A stretch of DNA of 64,000 bases from Mugil cephalus (GCF_022458985.1 NC_061786.1:19970974-20034973), one strand, 5' to 3'; shown: positions 13,801 to 33,952, numbered from the stretch's first letter. Numbers and translations: made by a program. Notes: generated by a model not told the origin, from the letters alone.

Positions 13801-15375
13801 TTAATCTGGAAAATCACTAATCACACCTGTAAATCCTCGGTACTTGACTCAAATTGTTCATTATTTTAATAAGTAGACATCTTTCTTATAACGTTCCCTC
13901 AAAAATTGGGAATCAGTACTGAATGGAACAGCCAAAGCAAGCAATTGTGCACATGAAAAGAAAGTATAGTATATCCACTATTACGTTTCCCTAATTTGAG
14001 ATTGCACATCTTTTCCCGGGCCCATCAGAGCGTATGATCGTGTTAAAACCATGTCAGATGGAGCCAGAACGTAAATTTAAGCTTGAAAACATCCAAATGA
14101 AATCAATCCGCAGCTAATCTTAAATGTTGTGTACTAAAATCAAAATTAAACACAAAAGCTTCTCAAAGGATTTGACGCCAAATGCTGTGGTGTTCCGAAC
14201 ATGTTAAGGCTGCATGAAAACAACATAGAAAAGTGATTATTTTGGGTGTTTTTTAAGGAGGAAACCGCCACAGATGCAACCCAAGCTATGTTTAAACATC
14301 TGCCAGCGTGTTCCCCCAAAAGAGAATTTCTTCCTCTCCCCTCGTCTCTCGCTTCTGTGAGGTTTTCAATAACATCCCAGCATAAACCGGCATAAACAAA
14401 CTATATGTACTTATGGCTTCATGGAAAAATACATGTTGCCTAGTGTGTGATTTATTTATTTTTTTCCCATTCAGACGTGACTTTCTTCTCATGTGAATAA
14501 ATCAAAGCGTGTTCCACCAAAACACATTCATGCCACATGTCAGTTCGCCTGCTTACAGTGAAAAAGGATGCTACATGTTTGGGCCAGACTGAGTGACGCA
14601 CGGGCCTTAGTGTGAATATTTAAAGCCACTACACTTCACAGATAAAATCTTTTTAAAGGAAGAGAAAAGCTCAAACCAAAACATCCGCTCAGCCACATCT
14701 CAGTGTCCCACGCGTTCAGTGGACCATCAGAAGCTGGATTACCTCTTGCAAACCCATCATACATAAAAATAAATAACAAATAAATAAAGCACGTCACATA
14801 TGTACAAGAATTTTTCAAGTTAAAGTGGAAGTAAAAATCATTAGAAAAGTCCTGCCTGAAAACAATGTGCAACTAAAGTCAAGGCCAGTATTAAGTTGCA
14901 GTAAATGAGTTAGTAAACACAACTAAAAAGCATTAATTGATTTAAAAAACAATAATAATCATACAATCCTACACAGAAATTTACATTTTAGAAGCAGAAA
15001 TGAAATGGTAAATCTCCAGTAAAGATGTAGTGCTCTTGAATTCATTTTTATTTTTAATTAACCTATTGTCTGCGATGGAATCTGTTAAGTTATTCTACTA
15101 GAAAAGAAACCACATACATACTTGACCTTTAACCTTTCGCCAAAGCCCCGCCCCCACCCTTAGCTACTTTATGCTAGCCTAGCCCGCCAAGCTTCTTGAC
15201 ACTGATGGAGTCTGTATTCAGTCAATGATGGAGACTCACAGATCGAGTATGCAGTGGAAGGATATAGTTTAAAGATTAAATTGCCTTCTGGGAGGCTCAT
15301 GTTCAACTTTGATATAAACTGACGAAACATAACGTCAGATAGAGCTCCCAGCATTGAGACTCAAAGCAACAGCTA

Positions 15376-15421
15376 AAGTTAGCTAGCTAACGTGAACTCT
15401 CTAGCTAGCTAGCTAGCTAAT
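15376..15421. repeat. (TAGC)n / GCTA-rich simple repeat
   Basis: Repeated tagc/gcta tetramers, self-complementary, within intergenic DNA. A shorter similar patch lies at about 15523-15537. Confidence 0.7.
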
Positions 15422-17235
15422 TAAGTTAACTGACGTTAGTTAGGCACTAATATTAATAATATTCGCAAATAGTGACCATAACTTTGATATACAGTATACA
15501 GTCTTGCTAGCGTTTGCTAACCTTAGCTAGCTAGCTATTACTATGGCTTTCTAGCCTTACCTTGGAACAGACATTTATTTGTTTGTCACCGTTAAGGCAC
15601 GGCTCCTGTTGTGTTTTCAGCTTCGGAGAGAAAACTACTTCCCAGCCAAACTCTTGGGGAACCAAGTGTCCGACTTACCACAGCGCACACCAATTCACCA
15701 TTTTGATTTGCGAGGTCGTCAGCGTCACTGGCTTTGTTTACATAGTAACGGTTGCTAGGATGTATGATTGGACATTGACAGTTTGTGGGCGGGGTTTTGC
15801 GAGTTTGCGCAGTACTCTCATTTTCATTTAATACTGTGCTGTACAAGGAAATGTTGGATTATATACACTGGACTTATTTGTTCATTTATTTTTTCCTACT
15901 CTCAGGGCATAGTACCACTTTACACAGCGGTTGGCATGGCAACTGGTGGTCACCACCCTGTTTCTATAGTATTAAATGACTAAAATCAGACTGCCCCTTG
16001 AACATCATCAGCATTATATCAACTAACTTAACTGACAGAAACCATCCTTGAAAAAAATAAATATTTGATGTGTATTCTAGCCTACCGCAGCCAGACACCA
16101 GGGGGAGCTCTACTTGCTTTGGCTTCACTTTTAAGGAGCTGTTCCACCGTCCATCTTTATTTACAGTCTATGATCTTGTATTTTTTATAGACTGCCATAC
16201 TGAGGGTGGACTCTGCTTCACCTTTTGTGTTTTAAACTGTGATTTTATCCAATGTTTTTTGTCAGAATTTTGGTTTCTGACTCAGTCCCTATAAACTTGA
16301 CATAGCCAAAACTCAATTTATACTATTGTATCATGACGTTTTATCTCGTGTCCTGTCGGAAATCTACTAATCTATGACCAAACTGTCTCGGGTGAAATTG
16401 CATTGCTCGTAATGTCGGATAAAAACAATGTTTTCAACAAAATTATAATAACTCAGCATCAGCCCAACAACGTTGTAGGAGTGAAATGCTCAGCGGTTGC
16501 ATTTAATATCTTTAAATTTGATCATGCAATCATCACAGAGTTGTACACGACATCTTCAAAAGCCTTCAACACATGTGGTTACGAATTTCATGCAGAATTT
16601 CACATTTATATATTTATTTATTTATTCTATGTGAACACTGTTGTCAGGACTCTTTTTGGACGGAGGCACATTGAAGTCAAACATCTCACAAGTCTGAGTA
16701 CAGGAAGGGATAATCGGGTATTTTTAGCACTTGGCTAAATAAGTGACCACCCACTTAAAAATAATGTCCCAAAGCTGTTATCTAATAAAATCTTTACGGG
16801 TTAAATACGTCCCGGCTTCAGGGAATGTTGTTGTTTTAATTATAGAAAACTAACGAGCACAAAGCCTCGATAATGCACGATGTTCAACCCGAGAATAAAG
16901 TCCACATTTTACACATCCACGTTGCATTTAGACCCTCCGTTCTGCTTCCTGGTCGTTAAATCTACCCGAGGCTTTAAAAAGGAGCTCGAAGCCATAGAAT
17001 TTAAGTTAACATTCAAATTACTAAGCTTTACATCCATCCTGCATGGGCATAAAATGTACACATGTTCACAGAAAAGGAGAATAAAAACAACCTCTATGAG
17101 AAAACAGCTGTGCCCGGTTTAGCCAGCGTGCCCACCCAGTCTTTAGAAGTCTCCCACAACACTGAGCCTTTTTTTTTTTTTTTTTCCCCATCTTGCTTCA
17201 ATCAAGGATTCTGTTTTGTTCTCGTCACACCGTCC

Positions 17236-17508
17236 TCAGAGCTGCCGGCTGAGCTTCTGCGCCTGCCTCTCCTTGGCGTTGAAGGCGTACTTTGTGTCCT
17301 GCAGCTGATCTATTATCTCCTTGGCCTCCTTCATCTCCACGGCGAGCTGGTTGTACTTCTCCACCAGCTCCTGGTTCTCCCGCCGGAGCTCCACCACCAG
17401 CTGGCTCAGCTCCTCGCTCTGCCTCCCGCAGTGCTGCTTCAGCTGCTCCATCTCCGAGAGCGTCTCCTCCATGTGCTTCACCAGGCTCTCCAGCTTGTCC
17501 TTAGACAT
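17236..17508 (-). CDS. Small coiled-coil protein, 90 residues, identity unknown
   Basis: One uninterrupted frame starts at an ATG in AAAGATGTCTAAGG context and ends in TGA. The protein is almost wholly heptad-like (leucine, isoleucine or methionine spaced 3-4 with charged residues): a Lys/Glu-rich start (MSKDKLESLVKHMEETLSEM), a middle rich in RREN and EKYNQL, and the end AKERQAQKLSRQL. There is no signal peptide or membrane segment. The third codon position is strongly G/C-rich, consistent with real coding use. A consensus donor AAAG|GTAAGT at 17878 upstream suggests a 5' UTR intron. It lies between psen1 and papln in the same orientation, where human 14q24 has no such gene as far as I recall. 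I do not recognise it; cytoskeletal, Golgi or centrosomal roles would be guesses. Confidence 0.65.
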   Translation of the reverse strand: MSKDKLESLVKHMEETLSEMEQLKQHCGRQSEELSQLVVELRRENQELVEKYNQLAVEMKEAKEIIDQLQDTKYAFNAKERQAQKLSRQL

Positions 17509-17877
17509 CTTTGATGGATTTTATTTTGCCCGGTGTTCGCGCCCTCTCTCCTGTCTCCTCCGTGTCTGTGCTCGTTGCCTCTCTAGAGCGATTAATGAAG
17601 CTTAATCCCGAAGTTCTTCATTCCCCTTCCTGCACAGTAATCCCCTTAGCGGAGCTATCCTGGGAAACCTGTAACGCACATAGATGTGACACACAGCCAC
17701 AAAGTCTCCGGTTTAATTCCACTCCACATAGACAATGACGGGCAGATTACCTCCGTTCACTCAGTGGACTCGTCAGCAGACACGCTTAAAGGCCTACCAA
17801 GAAATGTGATGGCTGGTTCAAATCCAGCTTTTCCATGAACACGCAGGCATTTTTCCTTTAAATTTCTCACCACTTAC

Positions 17878-18350
17878 CTTTAATTTCCCTCGTCCGGGGA
17901 GGATGCCAAGACCTAATCTGTAACGGAGCAGGTGTCCGCAATCGCCGCAATATGGATTTAACCGTGTAGTCGCTCGCAGGCTGAGCTGCCCGGGGTTCAC
18001 ATGCCAGAATGAGGCCTCGCTGAGGGCTCGTTAGGTAAGTCACAGCATGAGGCTAAACACTCTGGCCTCGCTACCCATACTGTCCTGTCCAGCGAGGCCA
18101 AACGAGCCCCCACGGCGGCGGCGGCGGCGGCGGCTAATGCGACGGGCGCTCCAGGCGGCGGGCCAGCCAGTCAGTTGGCATCGGGGGAAGGTGAGCGCGG
18201 GATGCCAGCGCCAAAACCAGCACGCCGGAGGAATTCCCACAATGTTCCCACCGTCTGTCTGCGGAGGGGAACCAGGTGAAGCAGAAGACAACGGGCACAG
18301 TGTGGAGGGGTCAAACCCGTCGCTGGGGCGTTGATCCGAGGGGCCGTCCT
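17878..18350 (-). promoter_or_regulatory. GC-rich probable promoter and 5' UTR exon of the coiled-coil gene
   Basis: This CpG-dense block contains a (CGG)n run (about 18115-18134) and ends on the minus strand with a strong splice donor, AAAG|GTAAGT (exon end 17878). It could supply a non-coding first exon to the CDS at 17508. The transcription start is not visible. Confidence 0.4.
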
Positions 18351-18533
18351 GACCTCTGACCCCTGAAACAGAAGGAGACGAAGGAAAGGAGCTCACGTCG
18401 CACACTTTCATAAGCTGTTTTCTGCAGTTGCTCCGATGACTAAGCAAACTTTTAATCCTCGACACTGCATGTTCTCTATCAGACATTTATCAGATTTGAC
18501 CTTATTCTGTAGATATTACCTCTGGAGACAGAT

Positions 18534-18677
18534 CTACACTAATCAGCCACAACATTATAACCACCACAGCGCACCCATTCGCATCCATTCTCTGATGACT
18601 CACGGCTGTTTTGGAGGCACGAGGCAGACCTGCACAATAACAGGAAGGTGGTCACAATATTGTGGCTGACCGGTGTA
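18534..18677. mobile_element. Short TIR element, copy 1 of 5 (internally deleted)
   Basis: Left end atcagccacaacattataac, right end gtcacaatattgtggctgac: inverted termini of a non-autonomous, MITE-like family also at 21368, 24236, 45165 and 57248. This copy is about 140 bp. Its right half (cattctctgatgac...ggaggcac) matches the 57.66-kb copy. No ORF. Confidence 0.7.
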
Positions 18678-18879
18678 CATTTTGACGGTGGCTAAATAGC
18701 AAACTCATAATCAAAAATGAAACTCAACCAGGCTATATTTGAACAGATTACTGCTTTCAAGGCAACACTGTGATTGACTGTAACTGCACCGGTTCAGAGA
18801 CAAAAATCTAAAATAAGCGTCTTGAGAACTTTACTGTCACAGCAAAAAACAAACAGCCAGACAGTTTTCAGTTTCGTTG

Positions 18880-20567
18880 TTTATTAAAAAAAAAAGGAAC
18901 AAAATCTGAATCAGAATAACCTTGCATAACACGCATGTGAAGGACAGAAAAAAAATAAAATCAGTCACCCAAAATATTCCCGTAAAAACTAATCAGGAAA
19001 AGAAAAAATGAACAAATACCACAAAATTGTTCTATCTTGGATTCTTTTTTTTTCTTGCAAAGGTTGAAACTCGAGGGCAACAACTTAAGAGCCGTCAGTG
19101 CATCTCATAAACTTTTAGCTTTTTTGTTTCTATCATGATTAAAATGATGCTCGATTATTATTATTTTTTTTCAGATATGCTCCACAAATTCACATCTAGT
19201 CCCTCATTTGTCGTTTTGAGTCGCACAAAAGTCTCAGTCCCAGATTTGAGATTTTTAGAAGTCCACGCCTAGTTTGGAAAATAATACCACTGATAATAAT
19301 GATAATAATAATAAAAAAAAAAAATTACAAAGTGTCTCTTGTGCATATCTTGGAAAAAAACATACACACTGGTATCTGTGTACATCTGAAATCATTTCAG
19401 TGTGTTGATGTAGCATAGTTCCAAACAGCACCAGGCGAGCGTCATGAGGGCAGCTATAGCCTAAAGGTTCAGAGTGTGTGACCAGGTGATCACAGCTTTA
19501 CAATCCATGGACACGGTTAAAAGAGGAAAAACAAAAAAAAAAACCCAAAAACTAAATTTCAGTCAGGGAAGAGAATTAAAAGCACATTTCTGTCCCGCAC
19601 ACTGACAAGAACAAGAACAACAACTACTGAAATGCCCCGTGATGCAAGGCACTGAACCTCCGACTGAGCTGCTCGGTGGCCGACCGGGTCCGTCGCCCTC
19701 TTCAAAGAAGCCGCGATATTAAACGTGGGAAAAAAAAAACGGCGAGGGCGGGAAACACTGAACCGATCCGTGTTCCGAGCTTCGAGTGTCTAAAGAGAAA
19801 CGTTTTTTATTCTTAACAGCAGTGAGGACAAAGCACGCTCTGGTGACTTACATCTCATACATAATCACGATTTCTATCTACTATCATCATCATCATCATC
19901 ATCATCAAATGCAAGTCCATGACTTGGTTGAAGGCTATTTTTTTTTTTTTGGGGGGGTGGGTGTTTGTGGAGGTGGCTCGTAATGCAAAATGGGCTCGTG
20001 ACAGGGAGGGTTGAAGGTTGAGGGCGTAGTCTTTTAGAAAGGAGATTCAATGAAACCGCCTCTGCTCGTTCGACAGCTACCGCCAAAGGTGTCCCTGAGG
20101 AAGGCACCTGCTGTGAAGAATGTCCCCAGATATGAATGTGGCGCTGCTGGGAAAAGAAGAAGAAGAAGAAGAAGAAGAAGGAAAAAAACAAAACAAAAAG
20201 AAAGTAATGGGAGCTCTCGTGAAGCTTCCCTGCATAAATAAAGGTAAAATATTCCCACTAGGTTTGGACTGCGCCTCAAAAAAACGGCGGTTGTGAAATG
20301 TCATTTCCTGGTTTTGACACGGAAATAAAAAATGTTTCAGAAAAGCCGTCGAGTGGGGAAAGAGCCTCCCTTGGCGCCAGAAAGTAAAGTCAGAGCGAAA
20401 AATAAAACAACAACTTATGTCCCAGCATCGTGAGTTCTTCGGAGGGGACGTGAGGCCACGTTGATCCCTTTGGTTTCCCCCTTCCCACCCCCCGGCTGTG
20501 AAGGGACGGCTCTCGCGTTGTTGGCTGGAGAGCTTTGCGGGACGAGGGTCATCAGGGCGGCCTCCTG
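18880..20567 (-). other. psen1: psen1 3' UTR with poly(A) signal
   Basis: Minus-strand AATAAA at 18885-18880 lies 1.7 kb past the psen1 stop, with no better signal noted nearer. The UTR includes an (ATC)n at about 19883-19906 and a (GAA)n at about 20155-20181. Antisense and sense ORFs across these are repeat artefacts. Confidence 0.55.
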
Positions 20568-27763
<7,196 letters not shown>

Positions 27764-28323
27764 GGTTGGCTCGGCTGGCGCTTGTCCTCACATGCAAACC
27801 GAACTCTTTCAGCCTGAGGAGAAAGAGCAGGAAATAAAATTCAGTTTGTGTCGCTAGAAAATGGGTTTAAAAAAAATCTCACCAGCGACCACAATTAAAC
27901 AAATTGAGGTTGTAAACATGAATAACGGAGGCTGTAAACAGAGAACAGAGAACATCACATATACCGGAGTTATTCCATTGTAAACTGTGTTGTTGTGATA
28001 AGAAACTACACTCACGCAAGCTACACAAAAACAAGTATAATGGCTGCAACTCATGCTAACACTTGTTTTAAGCCTGTATTGATTCTTACTTTTACTAACT
28101 CCAACCACTCACTGGACAATTCATTAGGTATGAAAGTGGAAATAAATGCATTCTACTGTAACAGTCCTGAAATAAATCGTATATTGATGAAGGTTGTGGT
28201 ACTCAGACTTGTTGATTCGACTGTGTTTTCAGTTTGGAGGCTGTGGTTTCTATTAAATCACAGCACGTTGCACAGACACGTGTTATTTCATTATTTTAGT
28301 GAGTGGACCAGGCTAAATAACAG

Positions 28324-28369
28324 AAATCAGAATCAGAAAAAAACTTTATTTATCCGCGAAGGGCAATTA
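28324..28369 (+). repeat. Short interspersed repeat fragment
   Basis: aatcagaatcagaaaaaaac, then tttatttatccgcgaagggc, resembles a repeat tail seen very often in fish genomes. Family unknown to me. It lies in the first psen1 intron (27814-29522), in which I see no gene. Confidence 0.45.
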
Positions 28370-29522
28370 GGAGGACAAAGAGCGTTGGTTATAAAAAAAA
28401 AACAATATAAATTTGAAAGTGACATTGCAGTTAAAGTGTCAAAGTAGTATTGCACAACAGGTAGTGTTGCACACGTGACATTGCACTTGAGTGTAACACA
28501 GGAGGACTTAAGTTATTGTGACCGTCGTTTGGTTTTTAGAGTTCAGGAGAATAACATTGGGAGTTTAGCAAGTTTAACAGTGCCACAACCTACAGCCTCC
28601 AAAATGACCAGATCGTTGAATTATCACCTTTTTGACGTATAACTAAACGTTATAACAGTCGTGAAGGAGGGTTTCGTGGAGGCCTTCATTTTCATTAGTG
28701 CACTTAATGTGTTAGTAAGTGAGTTTAGATTGAAATGGTTGGTGGCTGCTCCTGTGAGTCCTGTCTATAATGGTGTAGAGTGATCATCTCTGCTTAGTCT
28801 GCAGTACTCTTTGTATTTCATCCCACTCTGACATCATGTATTATGCATTAATTGACCTTTATTCCAATTTTCTGAGAATAAAATTCCATTTCTCTGTGTT
28901 TGACCAGATAAAAAAAAACCTTTTTTAGCACAGGGATGGTAACACACAAATTAGATTTAAAAAGCACTGCAGCCTTATCAAATTAATTTTGGGCCTTACA
29001 CGAGCCTTGGTTTAACTTTAAACGCTCCTTTCGCAAACAACAAGGACACTGTTTCTTCTCTTGTTGCTCACACTGGAACAATCTACGGCCATTTAGGACA
29101 GGAGGGCTTATTATTATATTAACCATAACTATTTCTATGTGTACGTACGATGGCATGTGTCATATAGAGGAAGTAGAGTCAATAACATCTGTAAACACGT
29201 TACTCATTTAAACGGGAATGTAACGTTCACGTCACTGAAAAAACGCCGGGAAATCATGATTCATCAATAACTGTTGAACGGTGTAAGTTTAATTGTGGCT
29301 TTTTACGTAAGTTACGCGGTAATTAAATATATATTAGCATGGGGTTACTTACATTTTCTAACTCACATGTATTTTTAGAGCATCGCTAAAATGGCTAGTT
29401 AGCCAATAATGTAATAACGGAAGACAAGGCAGCGGCCGAGCAGGGCGGCTAACAGTGGCTAACCTACGTAGCTCCGATTTAATGCAGTTTCTGAAGAGCA
29501 GCCTCTAAAGATTGGCGCTTAC

Positions 29523-29720
29523 CTACAATGAATAGTAGATAATATCTTCGATTTTGTGTTCTCGAGTAGGTTTAAAACCGGGGTACCTTCTCCTCTTTGT
29601 TGTTCCTGTCTTCTTGCAGAACTTCCGGCCGCTGGTGTAACTACTTCCTGCTCGCACGTTCGTGATGTGCAGTTCGGCTCTTTTCTGGGAGTCGACTTTT
29701 TTTTTGCCACAGCTCCTAAA
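29523..29720 (-). promoter_or_regulatory. psen1: psen1 5' UTR exon and promoter region
   Basis: Minus-strand donor TGTAG|GTAAGC at 29523-29522 can join the acceptor CTCCTCAG at 27814, whose exon holds the psen1 ATG. An ETS-type core (CCGGAAG, minus strand, about 29623) fits a housekeeping promoter. The 5' end is unmeasured. Confidence 0.5.
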
Positions 29721-30048
29721 CAAGAATTGTCTTTATTTAGTATTGTTTTATATTTTTAGTCCACCACAGTAATACAAATGATTTGTGGGTCGATAAGCCG
29801 CATTTTAAACAAGATATATACTTAAAAAAATCTATTTATACAGTTTTATACTGTTCTATCTAACCTTTGTTTTGACTGACTCCTGGGGAACTCGGTGGAA
29901 TTTGGCTCCTCTGATTCACTACCAAGCATCATATTTTCAAGTCGACTCTGGAGTGAGAGTGTTAAAATGTTCTATAATTTACCAGTATGCCTAATAAACT
30001 GGCAAGTGAGGGTGTAATACAAACAACTCCTAATAGACTGCAAAGCCC

Positions 30049-30486
30049 CAGTGCACAGGTGTCAAACATCAAACCAAAAGTGGCCCACCGGAGGGTCTAA
30101 TGTGGCCTGCGGCATGAATTTTCATGTGCCAAAGACTTTTATAGGACTGCAATCAATTTTTTTCACAGAAAACACCTATTAAACACCTGCTATTCCTAAT
30201 GTGTCCACTCTTTTAGTCAGAGAAGTGGACATAACACAACACTGAGACCCAGGACTAAACAGTGGACAGCAATGTGCCCATATTGCACTTGTTTTAAAAG
30301 ATATTTCAGTAGATGTAAACATTCTCCTAATTTACCTGTTCTTCTTTTCACTAAAACTAATTGAAAAAGTCTTATCATTACTTATAGGTTATTATTCTGT
30401 TATGTTGCTGGTCCGGTGTCCCTGGGCTAAAATCGGGTTGTATGTGGCCCCCAAATTTAAACGAGCTTGACACCTCTGCCCTGGTG
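30049..30486. mobile_element. hAT-like non-autonomous transposon remnant
   Basis: Termini cagtgcacaggtgtcaaac (left) and cttgacacctctgccctg (right) are inverted; internal words are aagtggcccaccgg and gtatgtggccccc. The style is typical of hAT MITEs in vertebrates. It sits between the divergent psen1 and erh promoters. No coding sequence. Confidence 0.65.
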
Positions 30487-30944
30487 TATTAGTGCAGTCA
30501 TGAACCTAACAAGTAACTGGCCACATGGCGTGGACACCAAAACAAAGTTGTGTCCTCATCCTGATATGAGCAGAGATGAAACATAAAAGGAAAAAATAAA
30601 TATTGGAGAACTGACTCTCACTCGATAGGAATCGGCTCTTCTTATCCACTACCAAGCATCGGCTCTTTCGTAAATGACACATCACTACCGCGCGCAGTCA
30701 GGGAGCGTTCAAGATCCGTTGTTTCACAATAGATTGCTGCGTTTATTATTTTAATTTGTGAACGAATTTATAAAATGTTTGATTAAACGGACGAGCTTCG
30801 TAAATGTGCACGATCAGTATTCAGCCTGGGGTGTTACTGTACCAACCTTTAAACTATTAAATCACTAAAATTAGCCTTAAGAAACGGAACCGTTAGAAAT
30901 TAGCTCAAACATAAAACAGCCCCGTTTAGCTAGCCAGTTGTACT

Positions 30945-31026
30945 TCCGGTGTCAGAGTTCATCTCGTTCAGAGGAACCGAGGATCCAAGAAAACGGCAGT
31001 AACCGACAAAAAAACCCTCAAAAAGC
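30945..31026 (+). promoter_or_regulatory. erh: erh core promoter and 5' UTR
   Basis: An ETS-type acttccggtg at about 30950-30960 is followed by about 60 nt of leader to the ATG. No TATA box is visible at the expected spacing. Start site inferred. Confidence 0.4.
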
Positions 31027-33952
31027 ATGGTTAGTGCGTGTTTATATGATCTCTTGATCTTTGCATTATATATTTTATGATTATTTCCAAATACCGAAAC
31101 CAACGTGTCTGTTTTAACGTGTTATGTCAGGGGAGCGTGTGTGTTGATAGAGATAGAAGCTAATCCGCTAGCGTTAGCATGAATGTGGGGGACGTTTGGC
31201 TGTTGAGCAGCTGCGACAAAACCCCACAGACAAATAAAAGCTCACATTTACACTTTACCAACACCGAGTTTACGGCAAAAAGCAATTTCTATATATTTTT
31301 TGTGGTTTAAATGTACTTAATTGTCGCATTAAGTAATTGTTGGGCAACACGTCTTGCTAACAGAGGTGGGAGAATTCGCTGGTTTTGTTTGCTCTTCATT
31401 TAAAAAGAGATTATTTATCGCATGACATATAGATTTATGTCAATTATTATTCTGTTGTTTAAATGAAATGTACTGAATGATGTTTACTTGTTTTTATGTG
31501 CCACTGTGCTGAGCCCAATGCTGTTTCTGTTCTATTCTATTAAAAAATTGCATAAAATTTAGGACAATCAAGTGTTTGATGCTCAAAATCCAAAATGTTC
31601 AAACAAAGCCGATACCTGCGCAACACTTTACATCAAAACAACACCAAATGTCACTATTACTATATCCATTAACAAATGTATAATATGAAATTAATCATCT
31701 TCAGCTGACTAAGCACGAAAAGTCAAAGCAACACATTTAAACTATCTGTTCTGCACATATAGAGCAAAGAAAACAAAAGTGATCCACTTTTTTACCTGCG
31801 CGCTAAATTATCATAGCTGGACTAGATGTATTTGGTTCAACCAGGTGAGTGTTTCAGACATTGCAATGAATGGTTTAGTCATGATGTATCAATGTGATTA
31901 TCTTCTTTCAGTCTCACACCATCCTGCTGGTGCAGCCCACCAAGAGGCCAGAGGGAAGGACGTACGCTGACTATGAGTCAGTCAACGAGTGTATGGAGGG
32001 TAAGATGAGGAGGCTTTTGTGTTCTCCTACAGTCACATCGTCTACTTGTCCATTAATACAACACAGAAAGGAGTCCCTGCTCTGTGCAATCTTTCTAGTT
32101 GAACCACTCAATGTGTCCATAAAACTTCCAAATGAGCTCCAGCCTTTGATAGTAAATAGCTGAGGTATATCAGTTAATATTCACAGCTGATGTGTATAAC
32201 ACAGTTTGTTATTACTTATTATTTCAGGTTTAAAAATGATTTAAAAAAAATCATTGGAATTATGTTGTTAAAACACATGTTATCACCTTCCTGTCGTCAC
32301 AGATCTGTCTGATATTTAAGCGACAGTATCAAGTACTAATTTAGTTTGAAGTCAGTTACTTTCTCACTTTCTTTACTTTAGTTTTTGTATCAGTATTTTA
32401 ATGCTTTACGATGAGGAGTGGACCACATTGTGTTTTCTGTCTCCTGCAGGGGTGTGCAAGATGTACGAGGAGCATCTAAAGAGAATGAACCCCAACAGTC
32501 CGTCGATAACTTACGACATCAGCCAGCTGTTTGACTTCATCGACGACCTGGCCGACCTCAGCTGTTTGGTGTAAGTTTGACTGCTGGTTATACACAAGCC
32601 TGCAGGAAATGACATGACAAAGATTTAATGTCAGAAAGCAACCATCAATCTTTTTTGGCCACAGTTTCACACACTGGCTCGGTAGACGATCAATCTTCAC
32701 TCTAACTCAGTCTTCACAGACTCTTCAGTAAGCAAACAAGTTGCTCTTTCACATAGTAACATTGAAAGTTAACTTTCTTTGAATGACCAAGCAACATATT
32801 TTCTCCAGTTTTTGAAGAAAAGGTGCAAATATCACATTGATTCAGACGGCGTCTGGTATATCGGACTCTAAGCCGACCTGTTGTTGGTAGAAATTCCTAC
32901 ATTCTTGTCCCCAAACAGGTTTCAAACTCTCAAAATCTGAACCGACAGTAACATAACACGTTGTTTGCACGCGCCCAGATGTTAAGATGGCGTCTATCAT
33001 CACTAAATACCACATCAGTTTTCATCCATTTATAGAAAATCAAGCACTTTGAGAAGATTTTCGTCTTACTGACAGTTCATCTCCGTCTCTACGCCTCTAA
33101 TTTGAGGGTTTTCCTGTACTGTGAGAAATCCTAAAGCAGTTAGAGCTTTTAACAGCTTTAATCAGAAGAACGCACCTTACAAGTCAGAGTTAGGTCTCAC
33201 CACAGTTGTTGCACATTTATCCTCATGCTGCATTTTCATTGTAGCCTAAAATAATTTAATCATTAAATTCAGTATCAGCATGTTCTGTTGCTGTTTTGTC
33301 TTGTGGTTAAACACATCAACTATTCATCACTGAAAAGCTGTCAGTAAATTATCTAAAACCCAAATAAATCCATGAGAGCATTTCCTGCTGGGATGTGTTG
33401 TTTCTCTAATAGATAATTTGCTTCCATTTATTCTGGTGCATCTGGCTGAAATATTCAAATCTGACCATCTACATGTTTTATTAATATTGTCTGAGCTAAA
33501 TCCAGTTGTTTAGATCATTAGTTAAAATGACACTGAGCGCAGAGATGATGAATAACGAACCTGCTGCTACTAACCTGTGACAGCAGGTGGTTTCAAATAG
33601 CAGGTTCAGGTCTATACATGCAAGCAGCCCCTCTGCCTTGGAGCCCTTGAGCCCGACACAGTCCCTGCCAGCTGCCGTAGTGCTCCTGAGCTCAAAGAGC
33701 GACCGAGCAAGAAGAGCAATCTGCGAGAACGTCTCTGGTTCTGTCACGGTTTTGCGAGCGTTGCATGTTTCACATTAAAGCGGCTCATTAGAAACAGTGA
33801 GTGTGGACCAGTTAAAGCTGACTGAGTGTAACTTCCTGTGCTGCCTCAGGTATCGCGCCGACACGCAGTCGTACCAGCCGTACAACAAGGACTGGATCAA
33901 GGAGAAGATCTACGTGCTGCTGCGCCGTCAGGCCCAGCAGGCGGCGAAGTGA
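31027..33952 (+). CDS. erh: Enhancer of rudimentary homolog, complete, 104 residues
   Basis: Small, extremely conserved nuclear protein that acts as a dimeric scaffold in RNA processing (partners reported include CIZ1, SNRPD3 and DGCR8). Exons: 31027-31029 (ATG only, donor gttagt), 31912-31999, 32450-32570, 33850-33952; 315 nt, phases consistent. The protein opens [20 protein letters not shown], carries [20 protein letters not shown] and ends RRQAQQAAK. It differs from the human protein I recall at only a few positions (for example TQS for TQT and AAK for AGK). The single-codon first exon agrees with what I recall of human ERH. Confidence 0.97.

Larger units (their letters stand above)
13151..17235. 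other. Intergenic region, papln to coiled-coil gene
   Basis: About 4 kb without a convincing gene. It contains a SINE-like repeat (13588-13800), a TAGC/GCTA-rich patch (about 15376-15421 and around 15520) and AT-rich sequence near 16.6 kb. ORFs of 60-110 codons here lack start context, splice structure or recognisable motifs. Confidence 0.6.

Noticed and set aside
15169-15354. 61-codon minus-strand ORF beside the TAGC repeat
   Set aside because: I considered a transposase fragment, but no family motif is visible.
16403-16738. 111-codon plus-strand ORF
   Set aside because: AT-rich, hydrophobic and random-looking, in intergenic DNA; no start context or splice partners.
18040-18486. 148-codon minus-strand ORF across the (CGG)n region
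   Set aside because: Arg/Ser/Pro composition follows GC-rich promoter sequence; no conserved motif.
19786-20279. ORFs with His, Asp, Arg or Phe runs near 19.9-20.2 kb
   Set aside because: Translations of (ATC)n, poly-A/T and (GAA)n in the psen1 3' UTR.
27995-28447. 150-codon plus-strand ORF in psen1 intron 1
   Set aside because: It runs into an interspersed repeat fragment and an A-rich tail; no recognisable domain.
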